The notes under the pieces are model-generated. The model saw nothing but the letters and a program-made list of their open reading frames with translations, made no database searches and was not told the origin of the DNA. This document shows positions 24,223 through 35,322 of a stretch of 64,000 bases of DNA, piece after piece. The DNA lies in assembly GCA_030248065.1 (NCBI GenBank), contig JASAMV010003402.1, forward strand, positions 1-64,000. Direction: 5' to 3'. The position numbers were made by a program, and so were the translations under genes. How positions within the stretch are numbered: the first letter of the stretch is position 1; each line of letters opens with the position of its first letter. This DNA comes from Rhynchonema sp. JSB1_4. Lineage: Eukaryota; Nematoda; Chromadorea; Monhysterida; Xyalidae.

Positions 24223-24807
24223 ATGTTGCAGTCTTTGTTCATTTTTATGGATTTGAACTTATTCACCGCATCATCTTACCAAAAAAAACGACATTTTTGC
24301 AAAATAAGCGTTCCAAGGAGGTCTCAAAAACTGCAAACAAACTGCCTTGTTGCAATCATGAGCATGATAAGTGTCAGAAAAAAGTCTACAAAACATATAA
24401 CTAATCAATCTTTCTAAAACTCAGTCACTTTAAAACCGGACGACCTTCTTGAGTTGAATAACAACGAAATTGTCGCTTCCAAACGAGTGCTTTGGAGAAG
24501 TGGTAAACTGGTTTTTCAGTGCTCATGCATTGACACCCTAGAAAAATGACTATAAAAAGTAAATATCTCAGGCGGTACGTTTAATGAACACCCTGTAAAG
24601 GTTTACTAAGTGCAAATTGATTGGTTTATGACGTGCGAAACCACGCTTTTTTGCAATTATGGAGTACCCCCTCTGGTGCAATCAATGACATTGTCGGTTG
24701 ATTGATTTTGCTTATGAAACTTTATTTCACCCTGTCTATATTTTTTTAGTAAATACCTCCAACGTCAAAGTACAATCCGATACATTGCACCTCCACCACC
24801 CAGCGCC

Positions 24808-27800
24808 ATGAAACATCTGTTGCTTCTCATCCCGTTAGCTGCCTTGGCGGTAAGTTATGCACTTGAGCCTGGTGCATAGGTACATACATTGAGCCATGAT
24901 GTTCATAAGTTCAGTAATAAGAGGCAAACACCTCATTTGGTTGCACAATGACAATAAGAAGAGTTCATCTAATTTGATTCCTGAATTGTAAAGGCGTAAC
25001 GCTTGGCGATCACGCAAATCGCTCCTACGAGTGATTGAACTTGAAAATCAGGATTATTCAGATGAATTCTGATTAAGTCATTATGCTAGATAGTGTAGTG
25101 CATGCAAGGCAACTCGCTCATCGGCTGAGCGCCCAATGGCTAGGTATGATGCATTCAAACGCTGTGGTCATTCTCTTCCATCGGCAATACTGTTGTGATT
25201 GTGAATATGGTCAATCGAGGCTTGATGATTGGCGAATAATCTTCAGATGGGTCGATACCAAATTTAGTGATTGGATGTGACCGGATGTGACTTGCCTTGG
25301 CAGCGCCCGATTCTTGCATGAAGAATATACATATTCAGAAATTTACTGGAGCCAATAATTGCGTCCAGCTTATTAGTTTTGTTTTATATCATTCATTTTA
25401 GGTCGGAGAACATCTTTTACGTCGGCTTCACTAAATCACTAAATTTCTTAATATCCTTAATTCAAAAAAAACTCACGACGTGAGCAAGGCGGATCACATC
25501 CGATCCGATCACCAAGTTTGATATCGCTCATATAGTGACTCAAATGTTCCGGACCCCGATTACCTATACGTCAGTCACAATAAAGTGGGCAGGCAGATCC
25601 TGATCCATACTTTTTGTCCGCATCGCAATTTCAGTCGGCCCAATTCGAGCCTTGTGGTGAGCAATTCAACGACACGGCCGTGTGTATGATGGAACGAATC
25701 ATCAAAATTAAGGACGCTCTGCCGCCGAAACCGACCGAAGATGAGAAACGCAAAATGATGGCCGACATCAATAGTTGCTTTTCAAAGTGAGTTGAGGTTG
25801 AACAAAGGGCAGCTTATATATTAGAAACCGATCAAAACAAAGCGTCAAATGCAGTCTATCCGCCGACCTACGGTTGCCTTGTATGCTAAATGTAGACCAG
25901 TGTGAAAGACAGCCAACTGGCTGATGTTTCACTTTTGAAAAAAATTTTGAGTAGACAACATTCAAATAAGTAAGGTAAGATTTCAATGTCCTGCGCAAAA
26001 ATGAATGACTGTTCGATTGATTATTGGAAATAGAATCATCGGCGGCTCGATTCGGAAATATGTCCGAATACCGCCCCAGAGCGCTTTATTCTGCAACGTG
26101 GAGGGGCTCTATATGGAAAACACAGGTAGCCTTGTATTTTAGCAACGGTTGCGAACCAGTGATGACGCAAGAGGAAATCGATGAATACTTCAGTGGCGAG
26201 GGCGGTCATGGGCATGGTGACGATCACATGCCACATGGGATGGAGGAGCTGATGTATTTGGCTGATGTGATTGGCATTGGTGCGTTATAGGTGCACGCGA
26301 GGACGTATTCAGGCTAATACTATTGTTGTCAGCGCAACTGCCTGTGGCATCCATGAAAAGGTAGCCATGTACAGCGGAGTGTCTGCCATGCAGCAGCACA
26401 TGTGGGATGCGTGCGCAAAGCCCCAAATGAACGCGAAGAAATGAATTGCTACAACATACTTTTGGATAGCGAGACAGGTGCGCTGTTGATGACGACCACA
26501 TTTATTCTGCTACGTTTGCACGAAATGCAGTTGCGTTGACGGCATACATATGCGCGGGAAGTGGGGCATGTTTAGCCGGTACATAAAGGCAAACTACGCC
26601 AACACGAGCCCGATTTCGCAGCTGGCAGAATAGCGAAACATTCATACGTGGCTGCTGATTTGGGAAATGTTACACGTTGAAGAATACAAAGTGCAGCATG
26701 ATGATTTTCTCTTTCTATTCGTTTTGAATACACACCACCCTCGAAATCGGGCTCGTGTTGGTGTAGTCTGCCTTTACGTACTGTAAAGGCAGTCTACGGG
26801 AGGTTGTCACTCAGCCCCCGAATACCGTAACCCACCGCAAGCAAGATCGTTGCGAGACCCATGCTATTCGCTGCTTATCGACACGTGTATTAGCGGCAGC
26901 AAGCTGGAAATTGTCATCATGCGCGTCGATCACCAAAACTTGGAAATGTTGGTTGGTGTTGGCGCTAACACGCAAAACATAGATAAAAAACAAAATGGTC
27001 TCGACACGATCCTTGCAGATCAAAATTACGGTGGGTTACGGTATTCGGGGGCTGAGTGACAACCTCCCGTAGACTGCCTTTAGCTATAATTTGTACAACT
27101 GCTGATTACGTAGCTGCGCAGCAAGGCTGAAACCGCCCTTGTTTGAACCATAGCGATAAGAACAGGAGAGCTATGGCATCAATACCTTGCTAGTATAATT
27201 GGGCACAGATTGGAATTACGCAAATCGACATTATATCAGATTTTCCGTTGACAGTACATATGTTTGAAAGGTACTCTTTCAAAACAGCGCAAACAACCAC
27301 TTCCCTCCACACAGACAAGGATCAGATGAAGGAGAATCTTCACGTGGCGATGAAATGCGGCAAGAAAGCGAAGAAACAAATGGGCCCGGTTTTCATGTCG
27401 TGCATTCAACGCAAACATCCGCTGCTGAGCGACTTTCAAGTGCCGAAAATGGAGCTGCCAGAAAGTCGGCACATTCGTGTTTTTTTTCGAATTTGCAAAT
27501 ACTTTTTATTTTGAATTTTTTCTTCAAATTTCAGAATATCAGGATAAACACTTGAAAAGTCCACTGGATGAGATTCCGGGCATGCAGCTGACGTCGATGT
27601 TGCTCAAGCCGCAACAGTACTTCTTCCAGAAAATGAGCCAGTTGGTGAACGTTAATTTTTATTTTTTTGACTTTTGTGTGTGAAAAGATTCAATTTTTTT
27701 CAAGAAACATTGCAGCATGGCTGAATTGATCGGTGCAATTTATTCGGACGACCTTTGTACGGAAGGTCTTGATCAACAGCGCCACGTGCGAAAATGTGTG

Positions 27801-28919
27801 GAAGGCGTGATTGATAATGTAAGCGTTTTGAAACATCATAGTTTTGCATTTCCAGGCGTATTCTTCACATTTCCTTTACTTCTAGGCAATTCCCCAAGAC
27901 ATGAAATGCAAGCCAATGCAAAAAATGTTCATGGTACAGGAAGTACAGAAACAGATGTGTGATGCGAAATACGAATGCTTCTCGGACAGGTCCGTTACAC
28001 ACACCCTTTACAGACAAATATTCATACACTAAAAAGCATATACTGGCCCAATGATAATTAAATCAATGCCAATCATTTCCATGCAGTATGACTGATCAAT
28101 GCTACAACGTGCACAAAAATCAACTGCCCGGTTATGTCTGTGAGTGCGTGCATGATACAATGCACGACAATTGGGATCTGATGAAGGTAACACGGCTCAA
28201 ATTAATTGAAAAGAAAACACCCGGTCTGAGGCCGGATGCTAAAAAATCCACTTGAAAATCAGGATAACGTCCTGAAGTGTATGGAGGACGAGCTGCCAAT
28301 GCCGCCCGTTCTGCCGCCGCCGTTGACACGAAAGGGTGGACCGATCTATAAGGTGACTGAAACGTTCATGTGATTTCAAAATACCCAAAACTTCGCTTTG
28401 CTACACATTTGGTCAGAGTTTCTGGAGCGTGGTAGAGTGAGACTTTGATGGTGATCATGTTTGTGTGATGAAGTTCTGACCAAGTGAAACATCACCTTAT
28501 CAAGTAGGCGTCCATAGCACGGAATGACGGTAGTGTGACTGACTTTGAATCAGTGAGAGATGTGCGTGGGGACTGTAGGTTCTTGACTGCTCAAACGTCA
28601 AACCGTCACCAAACCTTTACTTCGTTACAATTCAGATGGCAATGAAAATGCTGCACAAGTTCTGCAAGATCATGAAGAACCCCATGTTGGACCCATGCGC
28701 CAATCCGGACTTCAGGTATACATAAATTTCCGTTGCCCCGGTCAAAACATTGTCTTTGCGCATCCTTAAAAAGCCTTGTCCATGGCGAAGGTCCCATCTA
28801 ATTTCAGCCCATTCATCCCGCCTCCGTACGCACTGAAGGAAATGTTGAAGGACCTAGGCTTCGGGCACATGGGCGCCAGGGGTATGCCGATGGGCTTCCC
28901 CGAGCCCGAACACATGTGA
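24808..28919 (+). CDS. secreted Cys- and Met-rich protein, 439 residues, unrecognised
   Basis: I do not recognise the family. Twelve exons with agreeing phase total 1,320 nt: 24,808-24,849; 25,635-25,786; 26,143-26,279; 26,361-26,477; 27,315-27,476; 27,535-27,644; 27,705-27,818; 27,886-27,989; 28,087-28,186; 28,263-28,352; 28,636-28,715; 28,808-28,919. Exon 1 is exactly a signal peptide (MKHLLLLIPLAALA), so the product is secreted. The mature chain has about 22 cysteines spaced 3-25 residues apart, many helix-forming residues and unusually many methionines (KPMQKMFMVQEVQKQM). It also has a His-rich patch (GHGHGDDHMPHGMEE) and a Pro/Gly/Met-rich tail. CYN follows an acidic or polar run twice (EEMNCYNILL, TDQCYNVHKN), suggesting an internal duplication. 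The His and Met patches could bind metal, which is inference only. AATAAA follows at 29,077. Introns hold three MITEs. Confidence 0.75.
24938..25088. mobile_element. degenerate MITE, TTGGTCGCACAATGA family
   Basis: TTGGTTGCACAATGACAATA at the left and GATTAAGTCATTATGC at the right are decayed inverse ends of the family seen intact at 9,361 and 38,024. The ATTCCTGAATTGTAAAG and GAACTTGAAAATCAGG blocks also match. It lies in intron 1 of the Cys/Met-rich gene. Confidence 0.65.
26584..26776. mobile_element. MITE, TAAAGGCAAACTACGCC family
   Basis: About 190 bp. Left end TAAAGGCAAACTACGCCAAC and right end GTGTAGTCTGCCTTTA are inverse. Adjoining blocks GAGCCCGATTTCG and CGAAATCGGGCTC extend the arms. 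The core contains GGGAAATGTTACACGTTGAA and is shared with 34,501, 50,022, 50,957 and 54,434. TA at each outer end is consistent with a TA target. Confidence 0.85.
26784..27082. mobile_element. MITE, TAAAGGCAGTCTACGGG family, copy 1
   Basis: A near-perfect inverted repeat of about 55 bp (TAAAGGCAGTCTACGGGAGG at the left, its inverse at the right) surrounds a core with GCGTCGATCACCAAAACTTG. It lies seven bases after the previous MITE, in an intron of the Cys/Met-rich gene. Almost identical to 35,808-36,106, so the family moved recently. Confidence 0.9.
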
Positions 28920-29468
28920 AAAGGGAAGATTTGGCGAAAAATAAGCGAATTCATGCTGAAAAAGTTTTAGGGTATGGACAGTTAATAGAATACGGGCTAT
29001 TCCTATACATGTTAACAAGTCTCTTAGTTCGATATCCGTCGCATGTGGGTGAACGAACAGGAATGCTAATGTTTTGAATAAAGAACCTGCATCACAATAC
29101 AAGGTGGCGGTTGAATTAGATTTTGTAGAATAACAAATCAAAAAACGCTTTCTATTGCTAATGGGTGACTTGCCTAAAAAAACACAGCAGCTCCACAGCA
29201 TAACAGAACAAACAGCTCGAGATGGAAACAAAACACAATGCGATGGGCTGATCCATTGTGATTTTTTTTACACAAAGGATTCTAAATTCAAGCACGTTTG
29301 ATTGTCTGGTTGATTGCGTAGCCAAATTTGCGCAAGTACGGTTAAACCAAACAGAGCAACGCGCATATGCCTCACCATCCGAAAGTGACAAGACAAGTAT
29401 ATACGGTCACCCACCTTGGTCTGCGGAGGACAAGTGCCTCCCAAACACCACCGCATCACCCAGCCGTG

Positions 29469-29698
29469 TATGGGTGGAATTTTCGAAACGGTGTAAAGGT
29501 CAGTTGGGCGTAAAGGTCGGTGTAAAGTTCGGTCGAAAGCTCGGTCGGCGTAGCTCGGTGTAAACGTGAAACATTGCCTGTTATTAACGTGGAATGTTTC
29601 AAGTTTACACCGAGGTCTATCACACTGAGCTGTCGACCGAGCTTTTCACCGACCTTTACACCCAACTGACCTTTACACCGTTTCGAAAATATCACCCT
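29469..29698. repeat. foldback repeat of ACCTTTACACC words
   Basis: The left arm (CGAAACGGTGTAAAGGTCAG, GCTCGGTGTAAAC) is the inverse of the right arm (GTTTACACCGAGG, CTGACCTTTACACCGTTTCG). The centre is about 29,580. It has MITE-like structure without a clear target duplication. Confidence 0.75.
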
Positions 29699-29729
29699 AT
29701 AACAGTGCAAACGTTCCATCGTCTTCAAC

Positions 29730-30358
29730 ATGCGCGTGCAAGCGCTGGTGAATTGCGCAATGATCTTGTTGCTGGGAATCATGGATCTTGTTGCAGGTTG
29801 GCACTGAGAACAACAGCCATATGTCCAACAAAGATCTACGATGGCCCATGGGTGGTATTGGTCGCACAATGACTTTATAAGAATCGGTCAAATTGTTCGG
29901 CCAAATTCGAAGATCGGACCGAAGTCGCAATTTCACATTTCGATGCCCGGGTCGGGATGCGATCGCAGAACCGATCTCAGATCGAAGATCGGATCGAAAG
30001 AACATTTGGGACCGAACCCAGTAGTTCTGGACCCAAATGTCTGACCAACTATATGTCAAAACTTCAAGACCATTAATGAGACCCATATGAAGCTCAAAGA
30101 GACTTTTCAGGTACGCTTGCTCCAGAAACAAGTGCGGGATTCGAGGCGGACAGTCGTCATTGGGGCACAGACGCCACCAGCGACGTAATGAGATGGGCCA
30201 GGATGGTCGGCAACCACTGTGTGGCGCGGTTCTGCCAGATTCTCGGTCCGATCATTCAGGGCCGAGCGTGCTGCCGATGGATGTCGAACCGATGGAACTG
30301 CGGACAATGTGAACTCATGCTCATCAAGTGCAGGAATAACTTCTGTTTTTGGGATTAA
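29730..30358 (+). CDS. small secreted Cys-rich protein, 99 residues
   Basis: Exon 1 is 29,730-29,796 and encodes a signal peptide (CAMILLLGIMDLVA). Exon 2 is 30,126-30,358 and ends in TAA. The donor is GTTGGC, the acceptor GCTTGCTCCAG, and the phase (1) agrees. The mature chain has eight cysteines in the order C-4-C, CC, C-2-C, C-5-C (NHCVARFC, RACCRW, NCGQC, KCRNNFC) and several Trp and Arg residues, so it is probably a disulfide-stabilised cationic peptide. No known family is recognised, and an effector role (antimicrobial, signalling or other) is only a guess. The same signal exon is also in phase with the first exon of the downstream C-type lectin gene at 31,018. Confidence 0.6.
29858..29905 (+). 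mobile_element. 5' end fragment of the TTGGTCGCACAATGA MITE
   Basis: TATTGGTCGCACAATGACTT followed by TATAAGAATCGGTCAAATT matches the left end of the copies at 9,361 and 38,024. No matching right end follows, so this is a truncated copy in the intron of the small Cys-rich gene. Confidence 0.65.
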
Positions 30359-30359
30359 G

Positions 30360-31017
30360 ACGAATTTCGTGTTTTTATATCGTTATTCTGGTGATTGTGG
30401 TATCATTAGTTGTCACTTGTGTCCTGTGCGAACTTGTGCAGAGACCCACTTTGATAAAAGATGAAGTTTGAATTGAGCTAAAAAATGACCAAAGATGGAC
30501 ATTAATTTACGGGACACGCACGTACACGTGCCGGACATTTCCACCTGTATTCGGAATGAATTCGTATTCGTTCCACTTCTGAATGTAAAGCTCGGAGGGC
30601 TCCATGCGAAAATTGATGGAAAATGGGTCCTCCGACCAAAAACAAAAAAATCCAATTGGAGCCCCGGGGTCTCTTGCGGTTACGAAACATCAGATGATCA
30701 CCGGCCACTGGAACGGAAGATGATTTAACCAAAGACAATGACAGCCAATTCTCATGACCAGACAAGCAAGAATTAACGTTTGGAAACCGCACAGTGTGGC
30801 ACAAGCCCGATGCACAATGCACGCGCCGTCCCAGCGTTGGCTGACCACAACCGGTTGGCTGTTCTGTCAGTTTGGTTGAAATGTACGATAATAGCATTTG
30901 TAATCTCAATCGAAATCAAGCCCAAATCAATGAACTACCTAAGTAACCCCATATCTTTATGCTATTGATACTTACATACTAATACAACAGTAATATACCC
31001 CAAAGGCATAAATTCAG
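30360..31017. other. no supported gene
   Basis: Between the stop of the small Cys-rich protein and the first lectin exon, I find no start codon with a signal-like sequence in phase with the lectin, and no inverted repeat. This is why a shared upstream signal exon is considered for the lectin. Confidence 0.4.
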
Positions 31018-33403
31018 GGCCGACTCCTACCGGTGGCTTTGCATATGGCAAAACAACACAGACCGCTCCTGACGTAATTGTCGAAATTATAACGTCAATG
31101 TTGTTCGTTGTTAAGGTAACCAGCCGGTGGCTATATCCCTGTAGTTCACGTCATTCATACGGCTTTCCCCATCAGGGTGACGTAATGTTCGCACTACGTT
31201 ATTTTATGAACGATGAGCCCTTTCATATTGACCAAAGTCTGTGTGTCAGTGGTATAGCCGACCGCAGATTCAAGGTAAACATGATTTTTTGTTTCAAACA
31301 GTATTGCAGGTCGCTGTGTATAACTGCAGTGTGGAAACTTCAAAAAAGCGCCAATCACGAACAAACAGAATCTGAACTGCTGCACCCTGGAACAAGTTTA
31401 CTCAAATTTTGGACGAATGCCATTGAATCACGCGTTCGTGTTATTGGCCTTGGTGACGCCCGCAGCTGGTTGGTGTGGTCTTTCCATATTATGTTGGTCC
31501 AAACATCCACTGAACGTGCGATCCAGTTGCTCCTAGCTAAGATCGAAATTGTGCGATTCACCTTGAAAATGCAAAGAAAGAGAAATCAGACGTCTCACGC
31601 CACGTAAGAAGCCGGCGCATTAACCAGTGTTTCAGGCTTCTGGTGACGTTGGCGGCGTGCATGTCACGTGTGATTTCGTTTTCTTTGCATTTTCAAGGGA
31701 AGTCGTGGAATTTCGACCTCAGCTAGGAGTTGGCTTACAACGTTGAAACGGTTTCCTTTGACTCGCATAAAAAGGAAATACCATTACATGCATGGCGGTG
31801 GTGCCGGTACTGAAGGGCTCTGAAATTTTGATCCACATACAGTGTATATACGTAATTGCTTGGGCAAGGGGATAAGGTCTTTGCTTTGGGATCATATTTC
31901 ACCTCACATGGCTCTTAGCAAGCCTTTTGAAAATCGGCTGTTCCCCCTCACAGGTTTGGCTGTAACATGAAAATGGTCTCTTTACAGCAAGGCTTTCCAC
32001 AAGTTAAAACACGATTGAAACATCACTCAGGCATCAACGCACTGTTGGCCGAACAATGCAACGCGTTGCCAGAACGGCATTTCATGGCTGAAGGTCGATG
32101 TTTTGTTGAAGGCGCAACACAAGAAACGGGCAACGATGCCAAGTTCAAATGCATACATTTGCCCGAATTCAAAGGTCATTTGGCAATTCCCAACACGATG
32201 GACGTGGTGCACGCCATTGCGGCCAGCTACCCGCGACTGGTATTACATGTTAAGCCCTAACTATACTTCGTTCTCTGAGAGAACAGAGAACAAATTTTCA
32301 CGCGCTGATTGGCTGTCGCGCGTCTGGCAACCAATCACAAAGCGAGAATTTGTTCTCTGTTCTCTCAGAGAACGAAGTATAGTTAGGGCTTAAACGTGTT
32401 CATTTGAATTTTTTAGTGGTGCCGCTAAATCTATTATAATCGCCAGACCGTCGTTAATTTCGATTATTGCGGCTTGTGATATGCGGCTTGCATATTTTGC
32501 CGCCAATGTCATGTTTCTCGCGCTCATTTGCGGCTGTGTCGTCGCGGCCGTGTCAAATATGCGCGCAACTTGTGCCACACGCAACAATGTGCTAAAATGC
32601 ACGCGCAAACGCACGCGACGTGCATTACATAGGACATTCTGCCAGAAATTGACCATTTAAGCTGACGACTGAACAATTATACGTAGTTCATAACGACAGT
32701 CTCGGCGTTATGCCAAACTTGGTCATTTTATTCGCGGGTCAAACTATATGTATGCGTTATTATTCCGCGGGAGCGGCTTGCGCTGCACACGCTCACAAAC
32801 CACTCGTGCTCACACAAGTATACCTGCATGCTGCCTGCATCTGCTCTAGTGAACGGCGTAAACATCTATTCAAAACGCTGTGTTCAGAACGTTGTCTGGG
32901 GTGTGCTGCATACGGCCGGTGGTCGACCCGGCACGTCTGACAGATCGCTTCGCTGGGCCATACATGGCAATACAGCCAGACAGGGATGGTCGTTGACGTA
33001 CAACGGAGTCGATTATGCCATGCCCGATAGTGATCAAGGTTGGTATACTTTTTCTTGTCGTGTCTTTTTTATATCGTTGCGACGTCGGAAACTTTTTCGC
33101 TTGAAGCCCCCCAGGGGGGCTGTAGTCGGTTGATTGTACATTATGGTGGAAAGCGATGTTCCCTACATACCTCCGGCCAAAGATTCATTCAAAAGTACGG
33201 ATTTGGTGCGGGGCTGAAAAAATGCGATTGTTTGCATGTTAGGTTTCTACGACCACTGGACCAATTCCATCACGCCAACTTCTGCAACGCCGAATAACGG
33301 TGGTCATTGTATGGGCTTCTGGCGTGGACTGGCTCCGGGTCATTACGGACTGCACAACAACTACTGCAGTAGTTCGTTTGGATATCTGTGTGAATATCGT
33401 TAG
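31018..33403 (+). CDS. C-type lectin domain protein (5' end uncertain)
   Basis: Exons: 31,018-31,115; 31,176-31,274; probably a short one near 31,310-31,328; 32,031-32,239; 32,819-33,038; 33,243-33,403 (TAG). Phases agree if the short exon is included. The N-terminal part (ALRYFMNDEPFHIDQSLC) has no recognised domain. The C-terminal half is a C-type lectin fold: GRCFVEG and HLAIPNTMDVVHAIA match the second-strand LAIP motif, WSLTYNGV and GFYDHW the core, and HCMGFW...HNNYCSSSFGYLCEY the closing disulfide region. EPN/QPD and WND calcium-sugar motifs are not seen, so the domain may bind protein or another ligand rather than sugar. A signal peptide is not in these exons; the one at 29,730-29,796 fits in phase. 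A TTAA-flanked MITE begins about 15 bases after the fourth exon. Confidence 0.75.
31520..31737. repeat. inverted-repeat element, CTCCTAGCT ends
   Basis: CCAGTTGCTCCTAGCTAAGA at the left and CTCAGCTAGGAGTTGG at the right are inverse, followed inward by GAAATT, CACCTTGAAAATGC and AGAAA blocks that are also inverse. About 215 bp, MITE-like, in a lectin intron. Confidence 0.7.
32254..32389. mobile_element. palindromic MITE flanked by TTAA
   Basis: GCCCTAACTATACTTCGTTC and its exact inverse bound an element that is self-complementary for over 50 bp per arm. TTAA occurs directly outside both ends (32,250-32,253 and 32,390-32,393), as for piggyBac-type insertions. Same family as 15,608-15,743. It lies in a C-type lectin intron. 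Confidence 0.85.
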
Positions 33404-33525
33404 TTGGTCGGAACGATGTTTTTTCTCTGAAGACAGCAGGATTTGGGCCGACTTCTGTTTCTTTCTGACCCCTGGTCCGGGCAGTGGTTAACAAAATGCA
33501 TATGCGGAGCATAGGCACTTCCGGG

Positions 33526-33660
33526 GAGCGCATGTACATTCCAAAATCCTTTGTGAACAAAAAATGGCTTTCTTCGACAGGGGCTCGAACCCAGGTCCTC
33601 CGCCTAACCGGGGCATTGCTCTACCAACTGAGCTATCGAAGTGCCTGCCCTTGGACGCAA
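33526..33660 (-). mobile_element. tRNA-derived SINE copy
   Basis: GGGGAGCGCATGTACATTCC, the CAAAATCCTTTGTGAAC block, and a full inverse tRNA-like head (GGGCTCGAACCCAGGTCC ... CAACTGAGCTATCGAAGTGC), followed by CCTTGGACGCAAAGTTTTTG. Nearly identical to 22,060-22,192 in the opposite orientation. Confidence 0.85.
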
Positions 33661-33806
33661 AGTTTTTGGTCCTATACATACAGTACATGCGCAATTGTAA
33701 TCGCCGTTTCTGTTGTGATGCACAGACCCACAAAGTCTGTGTGTGTGTGTACAGCCACAAACTGCACAACACACAATAAACGCTTTGCAAGCGAGGTGTA
33801 TAAGCA

Positions 33807-34037
33807 ATGGGTGAGTTTGCTTGTTGGCAGCAGACGATGTTGAATAATAACGGGGAGCGCATGTACATTCCAAAATCCTTTGTGAAAAAAAATGTTAGGC
33901 GGAGGCGGAGGACCTGGGTTCGAGCCCCAGTCGAAGAAAGCCATTTTTTGTTCACAAAGGATTTTGGAATGTACATGCGCTCCCCGTTATTATTCAACAT
34001 CGTCTGCTGCCAACAAGCAAACTCACCCATTGCATAG
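33807..34037. repeat. two SINE fragments in perfect inverted arrangement
   Basis: Positions 33,807-33,890 (ATGGGTGAGTTTGCTTGTTG ... GGGGAGCGCATGTACATTCC) recur inverted at 33,950-34,037. Between them is a truncated head ending GGAGGACCTGGGTTCGAGCC. The result is a hairpin of about 85 bp per arm, probably created by insertion of one SINE into another or by inverted duplication. Confidence 0.85.
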
Positions 34038-34192
34038 GCACTTCTTTTGCAAGCTTCAACACAATAGGTGCTGCCTTATTTGAGCAATATTTCCTTTCCG
34101 GCGCAAATACCAGACATCTATAAAGCAGTACGGCGTTACATTTTCGTTCAAATGTGAAATGCAGCATCGTACTCTAAATTTGTCACCAACAG

Positions 34193-35322
34193 GTGGGGGC
34201 AACACGGATTTCAACGAAATTGTTGCCAAATCAAACCAACGTCTGGTCATGGCCATTGCCACGTTCAATGCATCGCGTGTGCACAATTGTATGGCGCTCT
34301 GTCACAATAATTGGGTGTGCGCCAGCATTGCGTGAGTATTTCACGACGTATAATTATGTGTTGAATCATTTATGTGGAAATTCTTACAAAATATATAGAT
34401 GACCTTTGACAGAAGGCGATTTGCGGAAAATTTTTCGTGCTTCGAGTTCCGCAATCATTTTGAAAATTTCTAAACACCCAAATACCAGTGCATAAAAATA
34501 TAAAGGCAAACTACACCAACATGAGCTCGATTTCGCAGCTGGCAGAATAGTGAAACATTCATACGTGGCTGCCGATTTGGGAAATGTTACACGTTGAAGG
34601 ATACAAAGTGGAACATGATGATTTTCTCTTTCTATTCGTTTTGAATACACACCACTTTCGAAATCGGGCTCGTGTTGGCGTAGTTTGCCTTTATTTTGTG
34701 TAATGTGTAGGTACTGTAGGTGTTGTGGAACGCGAAATGCGAATTGCGGAAATATTTCCGTGTTCCGCAATTATCAAAACAGCTGGAATAGTGCGGTCAG
34801 GCAGAAGCGGTTGCTGTTTGCGGATCAGAAAAATAAATGATGTCCAAACGATCGCATACGGCGTATGTGAAGCCGCACTGGCGGTTCCGGTTGCGGTTCA
34901 CTTTCGAAACATTTCGTTGGCTGTAGCACATGAACCAATCAGCGCCGGGCTAGTGCACACGCGCGACGTTGGCTCGACGCTGATTGGTTACAATGTGCAG
35001 CTACCAGCCAACGAAATGTCTGATAGTAAACCGCACACCACCGCAAATGCGGACAGGCAGAGACATTATTTATTGTTATTGGACATTATTTATTTTTCTG
35101 AGCCGCAAACCAATCATAACCGCATCTGCCTGACCGCACCCTAAGAATGATAATGCCATTTTGTTGTTAGAGTCTGTGAAAGGATCAATATGAAGCAAGA
35201 ATAATTATCGCAGCTACAACGAAGCCACGAAAGAGTGTCGTCTTCAAATCACAAACGACAAGGATACAGCAACTTTGTATGAAACGTCGGTCGGATACAA
35301 ATGGTTCAGCGTGGTGGGCTGA
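34193..35322 (+). CDS. PAN/apple-domain protein, partial (5' exon not found)
   Basis: Exon 34,193-34,331 joins exon 35,214-35,322 (TGA) in phase 2. The upstream side needs a phase-1 exon, probably a signal peptide, which I could not find. The joined product has the PAN/apple pattern: TFNASRVHNCMALC, a Trp three residues later, VCASIAYNEATKECRLQ, then a polar tail. Four cysteines in C-3-C...C-9-C order match PAN_1-type domains, which mediate protein or carbohydrate binding in secreted proteins. It lies next to the C-type lectin gene on the same strand. The intron contains a 190-bp MITE and a GTGCGGTC inverted-repeat element. Confidence 0.65.
34501..34693. mobile_element. MITE, TAAAGGCAAACTACGCC family
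   Basis: TAAAGGCAAACTACACCAAC and the inverse GTTGGCGTAGTTTGCCTTTA bound a core almost the same as at 26,584-26,776 (GGGAAATGTTACACGTTGAA). It lies in the intron of the PAN/apple gene. Confidence 0.85.
34788..35143. mobile_element. inverted-repeat element, GTGCGGTCAGGCAGA ends
   Basis: GTGCGGTCAGGCAGAAGCGG at the left and CCGCATCTGCCTGACCGCAC at the right are inverse. Inside, CGAAACATTTCGTTGGCTG and CAGCCAACGAAATGTCTGA are also inverse. TAA follows the right end, but the left flank is eroded, so a TWA target is only suggested. About 355 bp. Confidence 0.7.

Noticed and set aside
26024..26142. 5' extension of the third exon of the Cys/Met-rich gene
   Set aside because: The frame is open upstream, but only the acceptor at 26,142 agrees with the phase of exon 2.
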